From assembly GCF_019969685.1 (NCBI RefSeq), contig NZ_JAHXYZ010000001.1:186001-250000 (forward strand): DNA of 64,000 nt, in the 5' to 3' direction. Below, one piece after another: positions 8,984 through 18,745 of the stretch. The position numbers were made by a program, and so were the translations under genes. A model generated the notes under the pieces. That model was not told the origin of the DNA. It saw only the letters and a list, made by a program, of their open reading frames with translations, and searched no databases. Every line of letters starts with the position of its first letter. Within the stretch, counting starts at the first letter, position 1. The DNA comes from Microbacterium sp. EST19A. GTDB taxonomy: Bacteria > Actinomycetota > Actinomycetes > Actinomycetales > Microbacteriaceae.

Positions 8984-9834
8984 TACTTTCCGATCTCTCG
9001 AGGCTCGACCCCGAACGGGGCGAGTCCGGCTCTTCCACCATCGGGCGCGGTGAGCACCCAGACACCCCCATCATGCAGGGCCACGCTATGTTCCCAATGT
9101 GAGCCGTCTGTGCCGTCGACGGTCGTGACGGTCCAGTCGTCGTCCTCGACGTAGGTCGCCTCACCGCCGGCCGTCACCATCGGCTCGATCGCCAGGACGA
9201 GCCCCGGCTTGACGTCGGCGCCGCGGTCCGGGGTGCGGTAGTTGAACACGCTGGGCGCCTCGTGCATCTTCCGTCCGATGCCGTGCCCCACGTACTCGCG
9301 GAGGATGCCGTAGGGCTCCCCCGACACCGCGGAAGGCCCCTGGGCCTCGATGTACTCCTGGATGGCGGCACCGATCTCGTCGATCGACGACACGGAGGCC
9401 ATCGCGGCGATCCCTGCCCACATCGAGCCCTCGGTGACACGCGAGAGCTCCTCGCGCTGCGCCACCAGCTCGGGGCGCTCCGGATCCGGCACGACCACGG
9501 TGATCGCGCTGTCGCCGTTCCAGCCTTGGAACTGGGCACCGCAGTCGACCGAGACGATGTCGCCGGGCACGAGCACGCGCTCCCCCGGGATGCCGTGCAC
9601 GACCTGCTCGTTCACCGACACGCAGATGGTGTGGTGATAGCCGCGCACGAGCTGGAAGTTCGACTCCGCGCCGCGGTCGAGGATGGTGCGGTTCGCCGCG
9701 GCATCCAGCTCCAGAGTCGTGACGCCCGGCTTGATCAGCGGGCGCACGGCGTCGAGCGCCGCCGCCGTGATGAGTCCGGGCTCGACCATGGATCGGAGCT
9801 GGGCCGGGGTCTTGTAGATCGACCGGCGGAACAT
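8983..9834 (-). CDS. map: Methionine aminopeptidase, type I
   Basis: Dinuclear metal enzyme that removes the initiator methionine from nascent proteins. The 283 residues keep the five-ligand pattern: D in SVDCGAQFQGWNGDSA (two Asp), H in YVGHGIGRKMHEAP, E in AIEPMVTAGG, and a final E in the region around SHWEHSVAL. It starts nine bases after adk and overlaps the thioredoxin gene. The N-terminus lacks the SH3-binding extension of mycobacterial MapB. Confidence 0.97.
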   Translation of the reverse strand: MFRRSIYKTPAQLRSMVEPGLITAAALDAVRPLIKPGVTTLELDAAANRTILDRGAESNFQLVRGYHHTICVSVNEQVVHGIPGERVLVPGDIVSVDCGAQFQGWNGDSAITVVVPDPERPELVAQREELSRVTEGSMWAGIAAMASVSSIDEIGAAIQEYIEAQGPSAVSGEPYGILREYVGHGIGRKMHEAPSVFNYRTPDRGADVKPGLVLAIEPMVTAGGEATYVEDDDWTVTTVDGTDGSHWEHSVALHDGGVWVLTAPDGGRAGLAPFGVEPREIGK

Positions 9835-9843
9835 CGCGAGACC

Positions 9844-10440
9844 TCAGGCCGCGAGGCGCAGGCCGCGCGCAGCCAGGGCCGCGGAGATGCGCTCGGTGAT
9901 CTCGTCCAGCGAGCCGACGCCGTCGATGCGGTCGACGATGCCCTTCGCGCCGTAGACCTCGATGATCGGAGCCGTCTCGTGCTCGTAGATGTCCAGACGG
10001 TGCGCGATGGCCTCGTCGGTGTCATCCGAGCGCCCCTGCTCCGCGGCACGCAGGCCGAGGCGGGTCATGCTCTCCTCACGCGGCACCTGGAGCAGGATGA
10101 CGGCGTCGAGGGACTCCCCGCGCGCGGCGAGGAACTCCTCGAGGTGCGCCACCTGGGCCACGTTGCGCGGGTATCCGTCGAGCAGGAAGCCGTTCGCGGC
10201 ATCCGCCTGGGACAGACGATCGCGCACGATCTCGCTCGTCAGCTCATCCGGCACGAGATCGCCCTTGTCGAGGATCGCCGTGACCTGCTGGCCGAGGGGT
10301 GTCCCCTCCTTGATGTTCGCGCGGAAGATGTCACCCGTCGACACGACCGGGATGCCGTAGGACTCGGCGATGCGCACGCCCTGCGTGCCCTTTCCGGAGC
10401 CCTGAGGGCCGACGATGAGGAGACGGGCGGATGCTGTCAT
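9844..10440 (-). CDS. adk: Adenylate kinase, short-LID form
   Basis: Converts ATP + AMP to 2 ADP. The 198 residues start MTASARLLIVGPQGSGKGTQ (P-loop), with STGDIFRANIKEGT for AMP binding and FLLDGYPRN. The LID is the short type: RLGLRAAEQGRSDDTDEAIAHRL, without the zinc-finger insert. The frame is open far upstream, but the ATG at 10440 overlaps the secY stop by four bases (ATGA) and gives the family length. Confidence 0.97.
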   Translation of the reverse strand: MTASARLLIVGPQGSGKGTQGVRIAESYGIPVVSTGDIFRANIKEGTPLGQQVTAILDKGDLVPDELTSEIVRDRLSQADAANGFLLDGYPRNVAQVAHLEEFLAARGESLDAVILLQVPREESMTRLGLRAAEQGRSDDTDEAIAHRLDIYEHETAPIIEVYGAKGIVDRIDGVGSLDEITERISAALAARGLRLAA

Positions 10441-11759
10441 CGGAGGAGCCCTTCGTAATGGCGCTGCTGCAGCTGGGCATCGATCTGCTTGACCGTCTCG
10501 AGACCGACACCGACGATGATCAGGATCGATGCGCCACCGAACGGGAAGTTCTGGTTGGCGCCGACGGTGGCCAGGGCGATCAGCGGGATGAGCGCGATCA
10601 GGCCGAGGTAGAGCGAGCCGGGGAGCGTGATGCGGGTGAGCACGTAGTCGAGGTACTCGGCGGTCGGCCGGCCGGCACGGATGCCGGGGATGAACCCGCC
10701 GTACTTCTTCATGTTGTCGGCGACCTCGACCGGGTTGAACGTGATCGCGACGTAGAAGTAGGTGAACCCGATGATCAGCAGGAAGTACGCCGCCATGTAG
10801 ACCGGGTGGTTGCCCGTGGTGAAGTTCGCGCTGATCCAGGTGACCCACGGCGCCGGCACGGAGCCGTCCTGCGGGGTGTTGAACTGCGCGATGAGCGCTG
10901 GGATGTACAGCAGCGACGAGGCGAAGATGACAGGGATAACACCCGCCATGTTCACCTTGATCGGGATGTACGTGTTCGTGCCGCCGTAGGTGCGGCGCCC
11001 GACCATGCGCTTGGCGTACTGCACCGGGATGCGTCGCTGGGATTGCTCGACGAAGACGACGAGCCCCATCACGATGATGCCGACCGCCAATACCAGGAGG
11101 AACACCTCGAAGCCCTTGGTCTGCCAGATGAGGCCCATGGCGCCGGGGAAGGTCGCGGCGATCGAGGTGAAGATGAGGAGCGACATGCCGTTGCCGATGC
11201 CGCGCTCGGTGACGAGCTCGGCGAACCACATGATCAGACCGGTACCTGCGGTCATCGCCATGATGATGAGCAGCTGCGCCCACCACACGTCGTTGGTCAG
11301 GAGCTGCTGGCAGGCGGCGAGGTCGGTCGTGCCGAAGAGCTGGCCGCTGCGCGCGACGGTGACGAGAGTCGTCGACTGGAGCAGCGCGAGCGCGATGGTC
11401 AGGTAGCGCGTGTACTGGGTGAGTCGAGCCTGACCGGCCTGACCCTCCTTGTGCAGCGCCTCGAAGTGCGGGATGACGACGCGGAGGAGCTGCGTGATGA
11501 TCGTCGCGGTGATGTACGGCATCACACCGAGCGCGAAGATCGACAGCTGCAGGAGCGCACCGCCGGAGAAGAGGTTGACGAGACCGAGCAGTCCATCGGT
11601 GCCCGAGTTGGCGGCCAGGCACTCCTCGACGTTCGGGAAGTTGACGAACGGTGCGGGGACGTTGGAACCGAGTCGGTAGATCGCGACGATGGCGAGAGTG
11701 AAACCGATCTTCCGACGCAGGTCGGGCGTGCGGAAGATCCGCGCGATGGCGCTGAACAA
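10437..11759 (-). CDS. secY: Preprotein translocase subunit SecY
   Basis: Central pore of the SecYEG translocon, ten predicted helices, 440 residues. Visible blocks are FRTPDLRRKIGFTLAIVAIYRLG at the first helix, the plug region after it, and NPVEVADNMKKYGGFIPGIRAGRPT before helix 8. The start is TTG at 11759: a perfect AGGAGG lies seven bases upstream, and the length then equals the usual about 440. It overlaps adk by four bases. A 154-base gap with a terminator-like hairpin separates it from rplO. Confidence 0.95.
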   Translation of the reverse strand: MFSAIARIFRTPDLRRKIGFTLAIVAIYRLGSNVPAPFVNFPNVEECLAANSGTDGLLGLVNLFSGGALLQLSIFALGVMPYITATIITQLLRVVIPHFEALHKEGQAGQARLTQYTRYLTIALALLQSTTLVTVARSGQLFGTTDLAACQQLLTNDVWWAQLLIIMAMTAGTGLIMWFAELVTERGIGNGMSLLIFTSIAATFPGAMGLIWQTKGFEVFLLVLAVGIIVMGLVVFVEQSQRRIPVQYAKRMVGRRTYGGTNTYIPIKVNMAGVIPVIFASSLLYIPALIAQFNTPQDGSVPAPWVTWISANFTTGNHPVYMAAYFLLIIGFTYFYVAITFNPVEVADNMKKYGGFIPGIRAGRPTAEYLDYVLTRITLPGSLYLGLIALIPLIALATVGANQNFPFGGASILIIVGVGLETVKQIDAQLQQRHYEGLLR

Positions 11760-11871
11760 GAACGTTCCTCCTGAAAAGTTGCCGATTCCCGAAGGACGGC
11801 TGAAAGACCAGGGTAACCCATCCGAGCACCCCGGACTGCGAGAGCGGACCTCGGCCCGCACTGCGTAACCA

Positions 11872-11905
11872 CAAGAGGGGCCGGAGAATCCTCCGGCCCC
11901 TCTTG
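11872..11905 (-). terminator. Terminator after rplO (end of the spc ribosomal block)
   Basis: CAAGAGGGGCCGGAG (11872-11886) and CTCCGGCCCCTCTTG (11891-11905) form a perfect 15-bp stem with an AATC loop. Outer GTAACCAC/GTGGTTAC bases can extend it past a bulge. It lies nine bases after the rplO stop, so secY-adk-map probably has its own promoter or depends on read-through. Confidence 0.75.
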
Positions 11906-11913
11906 TGCAGTGG

Positions 11914-12564
11914 TTACTTGACGGAACCGCCCGCTGCAACGATCTTCTGCTCGGCGGAACCCGAGACCTTGTCGACCGCGACGGTGAGCTTCACGGCGAT
12001 GTCGCCGTTTCCGAGAACCTTGACCTTCTCGTTCTTGCGAACGGCGCCCTTGGCAACCAGGTCGGTGACGGTGACGTCGCCGCCCTTCGGGTACAGCTCC
12101 GCGAGCTTCTCCAGGTTCACGACCTGGTACTCGACGCGGAACGGGTTCTTGAACCCGCGCAGCTTCGGGGTGCGCATGTGCAGAGGCATCTGCCCACCCT
12201 CGAAGCCGACGCGAACGGTGTTGCGAGCCTTGGTGCCCTTGGTGCCGCGACCGGCGGTCTTGCCCTTGGAGCCCTCACCGCGACCGACACGGGTCTTCGC
12301 GGTGTTGGATCCGGGGACCGGACGCAGGTGGTGCACCTTCAGCACGCCGGGGCGGGATGCCGGAGCATCCTTCTTCGGCGCAGCCTTCTTGGCGGCGGGC
12401 TTCTTGGCGGGAGCGTCGGCCTTGGCGTCGGCAGCGGCGGTCTTGGCCGGCGCCTTCTTCGCAGCGGGCTTCTTCTCAGCCGTCTTCTTCTCGGCGGCAG
12501 CCTTGGGAGCGGCAGCCTTCTTCGGGGCCTTCTCGGCCTCGACGGCGTCGTTCTTCTCAGCCAT
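11914..12564 (-). CDS. rplO: 50S ribosomal protein uL15 with long basic N-terminal extension
   Basis: Residues from about 72 to 216 are the uL15 core ([37 protein letters not shown], then [16 protein letters not shown]), which helps assemble 23S rRNA domain II. Residues 1-70 are an Ala/Lys/Pro-rich histone-H1-like tail (for example [11 protein letters not shown]) absent from E. coli (144 aa). The ATG at 12564 is supported by the one-base overlap with rpmD. The tail is in frame and uninterrupted, so it is a real extension. Confidence 0.96.
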   Translation of the reverse strand: MAEKNDAVEAEKAPKKAAAPKAAAEKKTAEKKPAAKKAPAKTAAADAKADAPAKKPAAKKAAPKKDAPASRPGVLKVHHLRPVPGSNTAKTRVGRGEGSKGKTAGRGTKGTKARNTVRVGFEGGQMPLHMRTPKLRGFKNPFRVEYQVVNLEKLAELYPKGGDVTVTDLVAKGAVRKNEKVKVLGNGDIAVKLTVAVDKVSGSAEQKIVAAGGSVK

Positions 12565-12749
12565 TAGTCGATCTCCTCAACCTTGACGAGGTGGGCGACG
12601 GTCTTGACGTAACCGCGCGTCTGCGCGTCGTCGGGGCGAACGGTGCTGTCACCGATGCGCTTCAGACCGAGGCTGCGCAGCGTGTCACGCTGGTTCTGCT
12701 TCTCGCTCACCTTGGACTTGACCTGCGTGACCTTGAGGCGCGAAGCCAT
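12564..12749 (-). CDS. rpmD: 50S ribosomal protein uL30
   Basis: Small 61-residue protein ([20 protein letters not shown], then [20 protein letters not shown]) of the usual bacterial length. It overlaps rpsE upstream and rplO downstream by one base each, indicating translational coupling inside the spc operon. Confidence 0.97.
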   Translation of the reverse strand: MASRLKVTQVKSKVSEKQNQRDTLRSLGLKRIGDSTVRPDDAQTRGYVKTVAHLVKVEEID

Positions 12750-13465
12750 CAGGCACCTACCTTCTGTGCGGCGATGGCGTCAGCCTCCGCACGGACGAGA
12801 CGCGCCGGAGCAACCTGGTCGAACTCGAGGCCACGACGTGCGGCGACCGCACGGGGCTCCTCGAGCTGCTTCAGGGCAGCGACGGTCGCGTGCACGATGT
12901 TGATCGTGTTCGACGAACCGAGCGACTTCGACAGCACGTCGTGGATACCGGCGCACTCGAGCACGGCGCGGACCGGACCACCGGCGATGACACCGGTACC
13001 GGCAGCGGCCGGACGAAGCAGGACCACACCGGCGGCCGCCTCACCCTGCACGGGGTGCGGGATGGTGCTGCCGACGCGCGGAACGCGGAAGAAGTTGCGC
13101 TTGGCCTCTTCGACACCCTTCGAGATCGCCAGGGGGACCTCACGGGCCTTGCCGTAGCCGACGCCGACCAGACCGTTGCCGTCGCCGACGACCACGAGAG
13201 CGGTGAAGCTGAAGCGACGACCACCCTTCACGACCTTCGAGACGCGGTTGATGGTGACGACGCGCTCCAGGAACTGGTTGTCGCCGCGGTCGCGCGAGTT
13301 GCGGTCGCGGCCGCCACCCTGGTTGCGATCGCGACCGCCGCCACGGCGGCCTTCGCGAGCAGGCTCAGCCTGGGTCGTGCCGGCGGCCGTCTCAGAGACG
13401 ACCGCAGCCGCCTCGGGAGCGGCAGCAGCCGTTTCGGTCACTTCGTTCTCCTTGTTGTCACTCAC
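12749..13465 (-). CDS. rpsE: 30S ribosomal protein uS5 with RG-rich N-terminal extension
   Basis: The core (residues about 65-238) shows [23 protein letters not shown] and [17 protein letters not shown], and it governs decoding fidelity. The first about 64 residues are extra relative to E. coli (167 aa). They form an acidic/alanine stretch followed by an Arg/Gly/Asp run ([18 protein letters not shown]) that looks disordered and RNA-binding. It overlaps rplR by four bases. Confidence 0.97.
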   Translation of the reverse strand: MSDNKENEVTETAAAAPEAAAVVSETAAGTTQAEPAREGRRGGGRDRNQGGGRDRNSRDRGDNQFLERVVTINRVSKVVKGGRRFSFTALVVVGDGNGLVGVGYGKAREVPLAISKGVEEAKRNFFRVPRVGSTIPHPVQGEAAAGVVLLRPAAAGTGVIAGGPVRAVLECAGIHDVLSKSLGSSNTINIVHATVAALKQLEEPRAVAARRGLEFDQVAPARLVRAEADAIAAQKVGA

Positions 13466-13821
13466 AGTGCCAGACCCCCTTCGCGGGCGCCGTCGGCGAT
13501 GGCGGCGACACGACCTGCGTAGCGGTTGCCGCCACGGTCGAACACTGCCTCGGAAACGCCAGCGGCCTTCGCGCGCTCGGCGAGGAGCTCGCCGACCTTG
13601 CGTGCCTTGGCGGTCTTGTCACCCTCGATGGAGCGCAGGTCGGTCTCGAGCGTCGAGGCCGACGCCACGGTGTGACCCTTGCTGTCGTCGACGAGCTGCA
13701 CGAAGACGTGGCGAGCCGAACGGTTGACGACGAGACGCGGACGCGCCTCGGTGCCGACGACCTTCTTGCGAAGGCGGGCGTGACGACGCGCGCGGGCGTC
13801 AGACTTTGACTTGAGAGCCAT
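13462..13821 (-). CDS. rplR: 50S ribosomal protein uL18
   Basis: 5S rRNA-binding protein of 119 residues with [43 protein letters not shown] and the C-terminal [24 protein letters not shown]. It starts two bases after the rplF stop and overlaps rpsE by four. Confidence 0.98.
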   Translation of the reverse strand: MALKSKSDARARRHARLRKKVVGTEARPRLVVNRSARHVFVQLVDDSKGHTVASASTLETDLRSIEGDKTAKARKVGELLAERAKAAGVSEAVFDRGGNRYAGRVAAIADGAREGGLAL

Positions 13822-13823
13822 GG

Positions 13824-14360
13824 TTACTTACCACTCTTTCCGGCCTTGCGACGCACGTTCTCGCCGGCGTAGCGCACACCCTTGCCCTTGTACGGCTCGG
13901 GCTTGCGGATCTTGCGGATGTTGGCAGCTGCCTCGCCGACAGCCTGCTTGTCGATCCCGCTGACGGTGAGCTTGTTGGTGCCCTCGACCGTGAGCGTGAT
14001 GCCGGCGGGCGGGTCGATGAGGACCGGGTGCGAGAAGCCCAGGGCGAACTCGACCGAGCTGCCCTTCTGAGCCACGCGGTAACCGGTTCCGACGACCTCG
14101 AGACCCTTGGTGTAGCCCTGGGTCACGCCGATGATGTTGTTGCTGATGAGCGTGCGGGTCAGGCCGTGAAGCGACCGCGACTCGCGCTCGTCGTCGGGAC
14201 GGGAGACCAGAACCTGGTTCTCCTCGACCGCGACCTCGATGGGGCTGGCCACCGTGAGGGTGAGTTCACCCTTGGGGCCCTTCACCGCGACCTCACGGCC
14301 GTCGACCGAAACGGTGACGCCCGCAGGCACGTCGATGGGAAGTCGTCCAATACGCGACAT
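13824..14360 (-). CDS. rplF: 50S ribosomal protein uL6
   Basis: Two-domain protein of 178 residues near the factor-binding site. [15 protein letters not shown] opens domain 1. [15 protein letters not shown] and the conserved signature [15 protein letters not shown] lie in domain 2. It follows rpsH by six bases. Confidence 0.98.
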   Translation of the reverse strand: MSRIGRLPIDVPAGVTVSVDGREVAVKGPKGELTLTVASPIEVAVEENQVLVSRPDDERESRSLHGLTRTLISNNIIGVTQGYTKGLEVVGTGYRVAQKGSSVEFALGFSHPVLIDPPAGITLTVEGTNKLTVSGIDKQAVGEAAANIRKIRKPEPYKGKGVRYAGENVRRKAGKSGK

Positions 14361-14366
14361 GAGGGA

Positions 14367-14765
14367 CTACCACACGTAGGCGAGAACTTCTCCGCCCACG
14401 CCCTTCTGCTCAGCCTGACGGTCGGTGAGAAGACCGGAGGAAGTGGACAGGATGGCCACGCCGAGGCCGCCGAGCACCTTGGGGAGCTCCGTCGACTTCG
14501 CGTACACGCGAAGGCCGGGCTTCGACACGCGCTTGATGCCAGCGATCGAGCGCTCGCGGTTCGGGCCGTACTTCAGCGACAGCGTGAGGTTCTTCCCGAC
14601 GCGAGCGTCAGAGGTCTCCCAGCCGGCGATGTAGCCCTCCTGCTGGAGGATCTCGGCGATGTGCGTCTTGAGCTTGCTCGACGGCAGGGTCACGGAGTCG
14701 TGGTGCGCCGAGTTCGCGTTACGCAGACGGGTCAGCAGATCTGCGACCGGGTCTGTCATTGTCAT
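14367..14765 (-). CDS. rpsH: 30S ribosomal protein uS8
   Basis: Primary 16S rRNA binder, 132 residues: [20 protein letters not shown] at the start, [20 protein letters not shown] in the middle, and the signature [26 protein letters not shown] at the end. Two in-frame ATGs six bases apart are both possible. It is separated from rplE by 131 bases with a hairpin, where most bacteria have rpsN. Confidence 0.97.
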   Translation of the reverse strand: MTMTDPVADLLTRLRNANSAHHDSVTLPSSKLKTHIAEILQQEGYIAGWETSDARVGKNLTLSLKYGPNRERSIAGIKRVSKPGLRVYAKSTELPKVLGGLGVAILSTSSGLLTDRQAEQKGVGGEVLAYVW

Positions 14766-14853
14766 TGTTGTTTTCCTTTGTTCATGAGGTTCCGGCTGCC
14801 GTTACACGACAGACGGCCTGCGATGACACGCAATCTTCAATTGTACGTGCAGA

Positions 14854-14892
14854 TCGACGGGCTCAGTGACCAGTGACCACTGAGCCCGTCGA
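14854..14892 (-). terminator. Hairpin between rplE and rpsH, at the usual rpsN position
   Basis: TCGACGGGCTCAGTG (14854-14868) pairs perfectly with CACTGAGCCCGTCGA (14878-14892) around a nine-base loop, five bases after the rplE stop. It resembles an intrinsic terminator without a T-run and may attenuate the distal spc genes. Confidence 0.6.
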
Positions 14893-14896
14893 AGGC

Positions 14897-15487
14897 TTAC
14901 GCCTGTGCTTCGGTCGACTGGAACGGGAAGCCGAGGTGGCGGAGCAGTGCCCGACCCTCGTCATCCGTCTTCGCGGTGGTGACGACGGTGATGTCGAAAC
15001 CGCGAACCCGGTCGATCTTGTCCTGATCGATCTCGTGGAACACGCTCTGCTCCTGGAGACCGAAGGTGTAGTTGCCGTTGCCGTCGAACTGCTTGGGCGA
15101 CAGACCGCGGAAGTCGCGGATGCGCGGCAGTGCGAGCGAGACGAGGCGATCCACGAACTCCCACGCGCGGTCACCGCGGAGGGTGACGTGCGCGCCGATG
15201 GCCTGGCCCTCGCGCAGCTTGAACTGCGCGATGGACTTGCGGGCCTTCGTGACGATCGGCTTCTGGCCGGTGATCTTGGTGAGGTCGTCGACCGCGCCAT
15301 CGATCACCTTGCTGTCGCGAGCTGCCTCGCCGACACCGGTGTTCACGACGACCTTGACCAGTCCGGGGATCTGCATGACGTTCGAGTAGCCGAACTCGTC
15401 CTGCAGCGCCTTCTTGATCTCGGCGTTGTACTTCTGCTTCAGGCGCGGCTGGATCTTGCCAGCCGGCGCGGCAGTGTCGGTGCTCAT
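14897..15487 (-). CDS. rplE: 50S ribosomal protein uL5
   Basis: 5S rRNA-binding central protuberance protein, 196 residues. Blocks are [21 protein letters not shown], the signature [25 protein letters not shown], and [34 protein letters not shown]. The start overlaps the rplX stop by one base. A short N-terminal extension ([11 protein letters not shown]) is typical of the lineage. Confidence 0.98.
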   Translation of the reverse strand: MSTDTAAPAGKIQPRLKQKYNAEIKKALQDEFGYSNVMQIPGLVKVVVNTGVGEAARDSKVIDGAVDDLTKITGQKPIVTKARKSIAQFKLREGQAIGAHVTLRGDRAWEFVDRLVSLALPRIRDFRGLSPKQFDGNGNYTFGLQEQSVFHEIDQDKIDRVRGFDITVVTTAKTDDEGRALLRHLGFPFQSTEAQA

Positions 15488-15864
15488 CAGAGGTCCTTAC
15501 CGCTCTTCTTCGCGAAGCGCACGCGGACGGTGCGCTTGACGCCGTCCTTGGTCTTCTCCTCGACCCGGTGGCCGACCTTCGTCGGCTTCTTGGTCGAGGG
15601 GTCGACGAGTGCGACGTTCGAGATGTGGATGGGGGCCTCAACGGTCTCGAGGCCACCGGTCTTCGTGCCACGCTGCGTCTGACCGACACGCGTGTGCTTG
15701 GTGACGTAGTTCACGCCCTCGACGACGATGCGCTGACCACCGTCGAGGATGTCGAGAACCTTGCCCTGCTTGCCGCGATATCCAGGCTTGCGCCCTTCCT
15801 TGTTCGGCTTCTCGGGTGCACCACTGATGACCTGAACCAGGTCACCCTTCTTGATCTTCGCCAT
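15487..15864 (-). CDS. rplX: 50S ribosomal protein uL24
   Basis: Assembly-initiating protein with an N-terminal KOW motif ([16 protein letters not shown], then [21 protein letters not shown]). At 125 residues it is about 20 longer than E. coli uL24, with an insert in the [19 protein letters not shown] loop and a longer C-terminus. It starts two bases after the rplN stop. Confidence 0.97.
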   Translation of the reverse strand: MAKIKKGDLVQVISGAPEKPNKEGRKPGYRGKQGKVLDILDGGQRIVVEGVNYVTKHTRVGQTQRGTKTGGLETVEAPIHISNVALVDPSTKKPTKVGHRVEEKTKDGVKRTVRVRFAKKSGKDL

Positions 15865-15866
15865 GA

Positions 15867-16235
15867 CTAAATAACCTCCGGCGCGAGCGAGACGATCTTC
15901 ATGAACTTCTTGTCGCGAAGCTCACGGCCGACCGGTCCGAAGATGCGGGTGCCGCGGGGCTCCCCGTCTGCCTTCAGGATGACGGCGGCGTTCTCGTCGA
16001 ACTTGATGTAGGAGCCGTCCGGACGACGGACCTCCTTCTTGGTGCGGACGATGACCGCCTTGACGACGTCGCCCTTCTTGACGTTGCCGCCCGGGATCGC
16101 GTCCTTGACGGTCGCGACGATCGTGTCGCCGAGACCGGCGTAACGACGCTTCGAGCCACCGAGCACGCGAATCGTGAGCAGTTCCTTGGCGCCGGTGTTG
16201 TCGGCGACCTTGAGGCGGGACTCCTGCTGGATCAC
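15867..16235 (-). CDS. rplN: 50S ribosomal protein uL14
   Basis: Beta-barrel protein of the subunit interface, 122 residues, highly conserved: [20 protein letters not shown], then [19 protein letters not shown] and [24 protein letters not shown]. It overlaps rpsQ by four bases (ATGA). Confidence 0.99.
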   Translation of the reverse strand: MIQQESRLKVADNTGAKELLTIRVLGGSKRRYAGLGDTIVATVKDAIPGGNVKKGDVVKAVIVRTKKEVRRPDGSYIKFDENAAVILKADGEPRGTRIFGPVGRELRDKKFMKIVSLAPEVI

Positions 16236-16564
16236 TTGGCCTTCTCCAGAATCTCCACCAGACGCCAGCGCTTCGTGGCGCTGAGCGGGCGGGTCTCGTT
16301 GATGAGGACCAGGTCGCCGATGCCGGCGGTGTTCGCCTCATCGTGCGCCTTGACCTTCGAGGTGCGGCGGATGACCTTGCCGTAAAGCGGGTGCTTCACG
16401 CGGTCCTCGACCTCGACCACGATGGTCTTGTCCATCTTGTCGCTGACGACGTAGCCGCGACGCGTCTTGCGGTAACCGCGGGCCGCGGCGTCGCGCACGT
16501 CGTGTGCGGACGACTCGTGTCCTGCGGACTGCGTCTCGACAGTCGCTTCCTTCTTGGTGGCCAT
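16232..16564 (-). CDS. rpsQ: 30S ribosomal protein uS17
   Basis: OB-fold 16S rRNA binder. The core is [36 protein letters not shown] with the signature [18 protein letters not shown]. An N-terminal extension of about 28 residues ([20 protein letters not shown]) is absent from E. coli. A GTG at 16567 precedes the ATG at 16564. I use the ATG, which makes the common one-base TGATG overlap with the rpmC stop and gives 110 residues. Confidence 0.95.
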   Translation of the reverse strand: MATKKEATVETQSAGHESSAHDVRDAAARGYRKTRRGYVVSDKMDKTIVVEVEDRVKHPLYGKVIRRTSKVKAHDEANTAGIGDLVLINETRPLSATKRWRLVEILEKAK

Positions 16565-16881
16565 CACTCAGCCTCTTCCTTCACGGCGTCGTCGGCGGAG
16601 TCCGCCTTCTTCGCCTTCGACTTGGTCGCCTTCTTCGCCGGAGCCTCGACCGGAGCGGGCGTCGCACGGATGCCCAGCTCGCGTTCGCGGATCACGGTGT
16701 AGAGACGTGCGATGTCGCGCTTGACGGCGCGGATGCGGCCATGGCTCTCCAGCTGGCCGGTGGCCGACTGGAAACGGAGGTTGAACAGCTCCTCCTTGGC
16801 CTTGCGCAGCTCCTCGACGAGGCGCTGGTCTTCGAACGTGTCGAGCTCTGCCGGAGCGAGCTCCTTGGTGCCGATCGCCAT
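16564..16881 (-). CDS. rpmC: 50S ribosomal protein uL29 with Lys/Ala-rich C-terminal tail
   Basis: Core residues 1-72 ([20 protein letters not shown], then [44 protein letters not shown]) form the helical hairpin near the tunnel exit. The last about 33 residues ([20 protein letters not shown] and acidic end) are extra compared with the usual about 63-70. The frame is open upstream to 17028, but the ATG at 16881 overlaps the rplP stop by one base and matches the family start. Confidence 0.96.
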   Translation of the reverse strand: MAIGTKELAPAELDTFEDQRLVEELRKAKEELFNLRFQSATGQLESHGRIRAVKRDIARLYTVIRERELGIRATPAPVEAPAKKATKSKAKKADSADDAVKEEAE

Positions 16882-17300
16882 TACGCGTCGCCCTCCTCGC
16901 GCTTGATGATGCGTGCCTTGAGAGGCAGCTTGTGAATGGCACGGGTCAGTGCCTCGCGGGCGAGCTCTTCGCTCACTCCGCCGACCTCGAAGAGGACGCG
17001 ACCGGGCTTGACGTTCGCGACCCACCACTCGGGCGAACCCTTACCGGAACCCATGCGGGTTTCCGCAGGCTTCTTGGTGAGCGGACGGTCCGGGTAGATG
17101 TTGATCCACACCTTTCCGCCGCGCTTGATGTGACGCGTGACCGCGATACGAGCGGACTCGATCTGACGGTTCGTGACATACGCAGGCGTGAGCGCCTGGA
17201 TGCCGAACTCGCCGAAGGAGACCTTCGTGCCGCCGGTGGCCTGACCCGAACGACCCGGGTGGTGCTGCTTGCGGAACTTGACCTTACGGGGGATGAGCAT
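16881..17300 (-). CDS. rplP: 50S ribosomal protein uL16
   Basis: Protein of the A-site tRNA corridor, 139 residues: [57 protein letters not shown] and [23 protein letters not shown]. One-base overlaps with rpsC and rpmC. Confidence 0.99.
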   Translation of the reverse strand: MLIPRKVKFRKQHHPGRSGQATGGTKVSFGEFGIQALTPAYVTNRQIESARIAVTRHIKRGGKVWINIYPDRPLTKKPAETRMGSGKGSPEWWVANVKPGRVLFEVGGVSEELAREALTRAIHKLPLKARIIKREEGDA

Positions 17301-18055
17301 TATGCCGACGCTCCTTCTGCGACAGGTGCCTCGTTGCGCGGCGCGCGGCGGCGGTCGCCACCACGGTCGTCACGACGGGCCTTGGGTGCATTGGCCTGCT
17401 CGCGAGCGAGCTCCTTAGCGGTCAGGTCGCCCTTGTAGATCCAGACCTTCACGCCGATGCGGCCGAAGGTGGTCTTCGCCTCGTAGAAGCCGTAGTCGAT
17501 GTTCGCGCGCAGCGTGTGCAGCGGCACACGACCCTCGCGGTAGAACTCCGAGCGGCTCATCTCGGCGCCGCCGAGGCGGCCGGAGACCTGGATGCGGATG
17601 CCCTTGGCGCCGGCGCGCTGAGCGCCCTGCAGACCCTTGCGCATCGCACGACGGAACGCCACGCGAGCAGAGAGCTGCTCGGCGATGCCCTGTGCGACGA
17701 GCTGAGCATCGGCCTCGGGGTTCTTGACCTCGAGGATGTTCAGCTGGATCTGCTTGCCCGAGAGCTTCTCGAGGTCGCCGCGGATGCGCTCGGCCTCGGC
17801 GCCACGACGACCGATCACGATGCCCGGACGGGCGGTGTGGATGTCGACGCGGACGCGGTCACGGGTGCGCTCGATCTCGATGTTCGAGACACCGGCGCGG
17901 TCGAGCTGCGTCTTCAGCAGGTTGCGGATCTTGATGTCCTCGGCCACGTAGTCGGCGTAACGCTGACCCGGCTTCGTCGAATCAGAGAACCAGCGCGAGA
18001 CGTGGTCCGTCGTGATGCCGAGGCGGAAGCCGTACGGGTTTACCTTCTGGCCCAT
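17300..18055 (-). CDS. rpsC: 30S ribosomal protein uS3
   Basis: mRNA-entry protein, 251 residues: [20 protein letters not shown], then the KH domain ([23 protein letters not shown]) and the C-terminal domain signature ([31 protein letters not shown]). The tail after about residue 215 is Arg/Asp/Ala-rich ([19 protein letters not shown]) and probably disordered. It overlaps rplV and rplP by one base each. Confidence 0.99.
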   Translation of the reverse strand: MGQKVNPYGFRLGITTDHVSRWFSDSTKPGQRYADYVAEDIKIRNLLKTQLDRAGVSNIEIERTRDRVRVDIHTARPGIVIGRRGAEAERIRGDLEKLSGKQIQLNILEVKNPEADAQLVAQGIAEQLSARVAFRRAMRKGLQGAQRAGAKGIRIQVSGRLGGAEMSRSEFYREGRVPLHTLRANIDYGFYEAKTTFGRIGVKVWIYKGDLTAKELAREQANAPKARRDDRGGDRRRAPRNEAPVAEGASA

Positions 18056-18453
18056 TACTTGCTCGCCTTCTTCTTGCTGTCGCCCGCAGCGGCCGGAGCC
18101 GCCTCAGGCGTCGAGAGCACGACCGTGATGTGGCTCGTGCGCTTCTTGATCTGGAAAGCGCGACCCTGTGCACGGGGCTGGAAACGCTTGAGCGTCGTGC
18201 CCTCGTCCACGTACGCGTTTGCCACGTACAGGTCCTGCTCGTCGAGGAACTCGCCGTCACGATCCGCCTTGACCTGCGCGTTGGCCATGGCTGACGCGAC
18301 AAGCTTGTAGATCGGCTCGCTGGCGCTCTGCTGCGCGAACTTCAGGATCGCCAGAGCCTCCTGGGCCTGCTTGCCCTTGATGAGCGCGACGACACGACGA
18401 GCCTTTTGCGGGGTCACGCGGATGTGTCGCACGCGTGCGATCGATTCGACCAT
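18055..18453 (-). CDS. rplV: 50S ribosomal protein uL22
   Basis: Exit-tunnel protein, 132 residues: [23 protein letters not shown] and the tunnel loop [41 protein letters not shown]. The C-terminal Ala/Lys tail (about 18 residues) is a lineage extension. The tunnel hairpin shows no deletion of the kind linked to macrolide resistance. Confidence 0.98.
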   Translation of the reverse strand: MVESIARVRHIRVTPQKARRVVALIKGKQAQEALAILKFAQQSASEPIYKLVASAMANAQVKADRDGEFLDEQDLYVANAYVDEGTTLKRFQPRAQGRAFQIKKRTSHITVVLSTPEAAPAAAGDSKKKASK

Positions 18454-18734
18454 TAGCGGCGCCGCCCCTTCTTGTCGTCCTTCTCGTGGCCGCGGAAGGT
18501 GCGGGTGGGCGCGAACTCGCCCAGCTTGTGACCGACCATGGACTCGGACACGAACACAGGGATGTGCTTGCGTCCGTCGTGGACCGCGATCGTGTGACCC
18601 AGCATGGCCGGGATGATCATGGACCGGCGAGACCAGGTCTTGATGACGTTCTTGGTGCCGGCTTCGTTCTGCACGACCACCTTGCGAAGCAGGTGATCGT
18701 CGACGAAGGGGCCCTTCTTAAGACTGCGAGGCAT
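18453..18734 (-). CDS. rpsS: 30S ribosomal protein uS19
   Basis: Head protein, 93 residues, [20 protein letters not shown] start and the signature [43 protein letters not shown]. It overlaps the rplV start by one base and lies 11 bases after rplB. Confidence 0.99.
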   Translation of the reverse strand: MPRSLKKGPFVDDHLLRKVVVQNEAGTKNVIKTWSRRSMIIPAMLGHTIAVHDGRKHIPVFVSESMVGHKLGEFAPTRTFRGHEKDDKKGRRR

Positions 18735-18745
18735 CTTCTCTTCTC

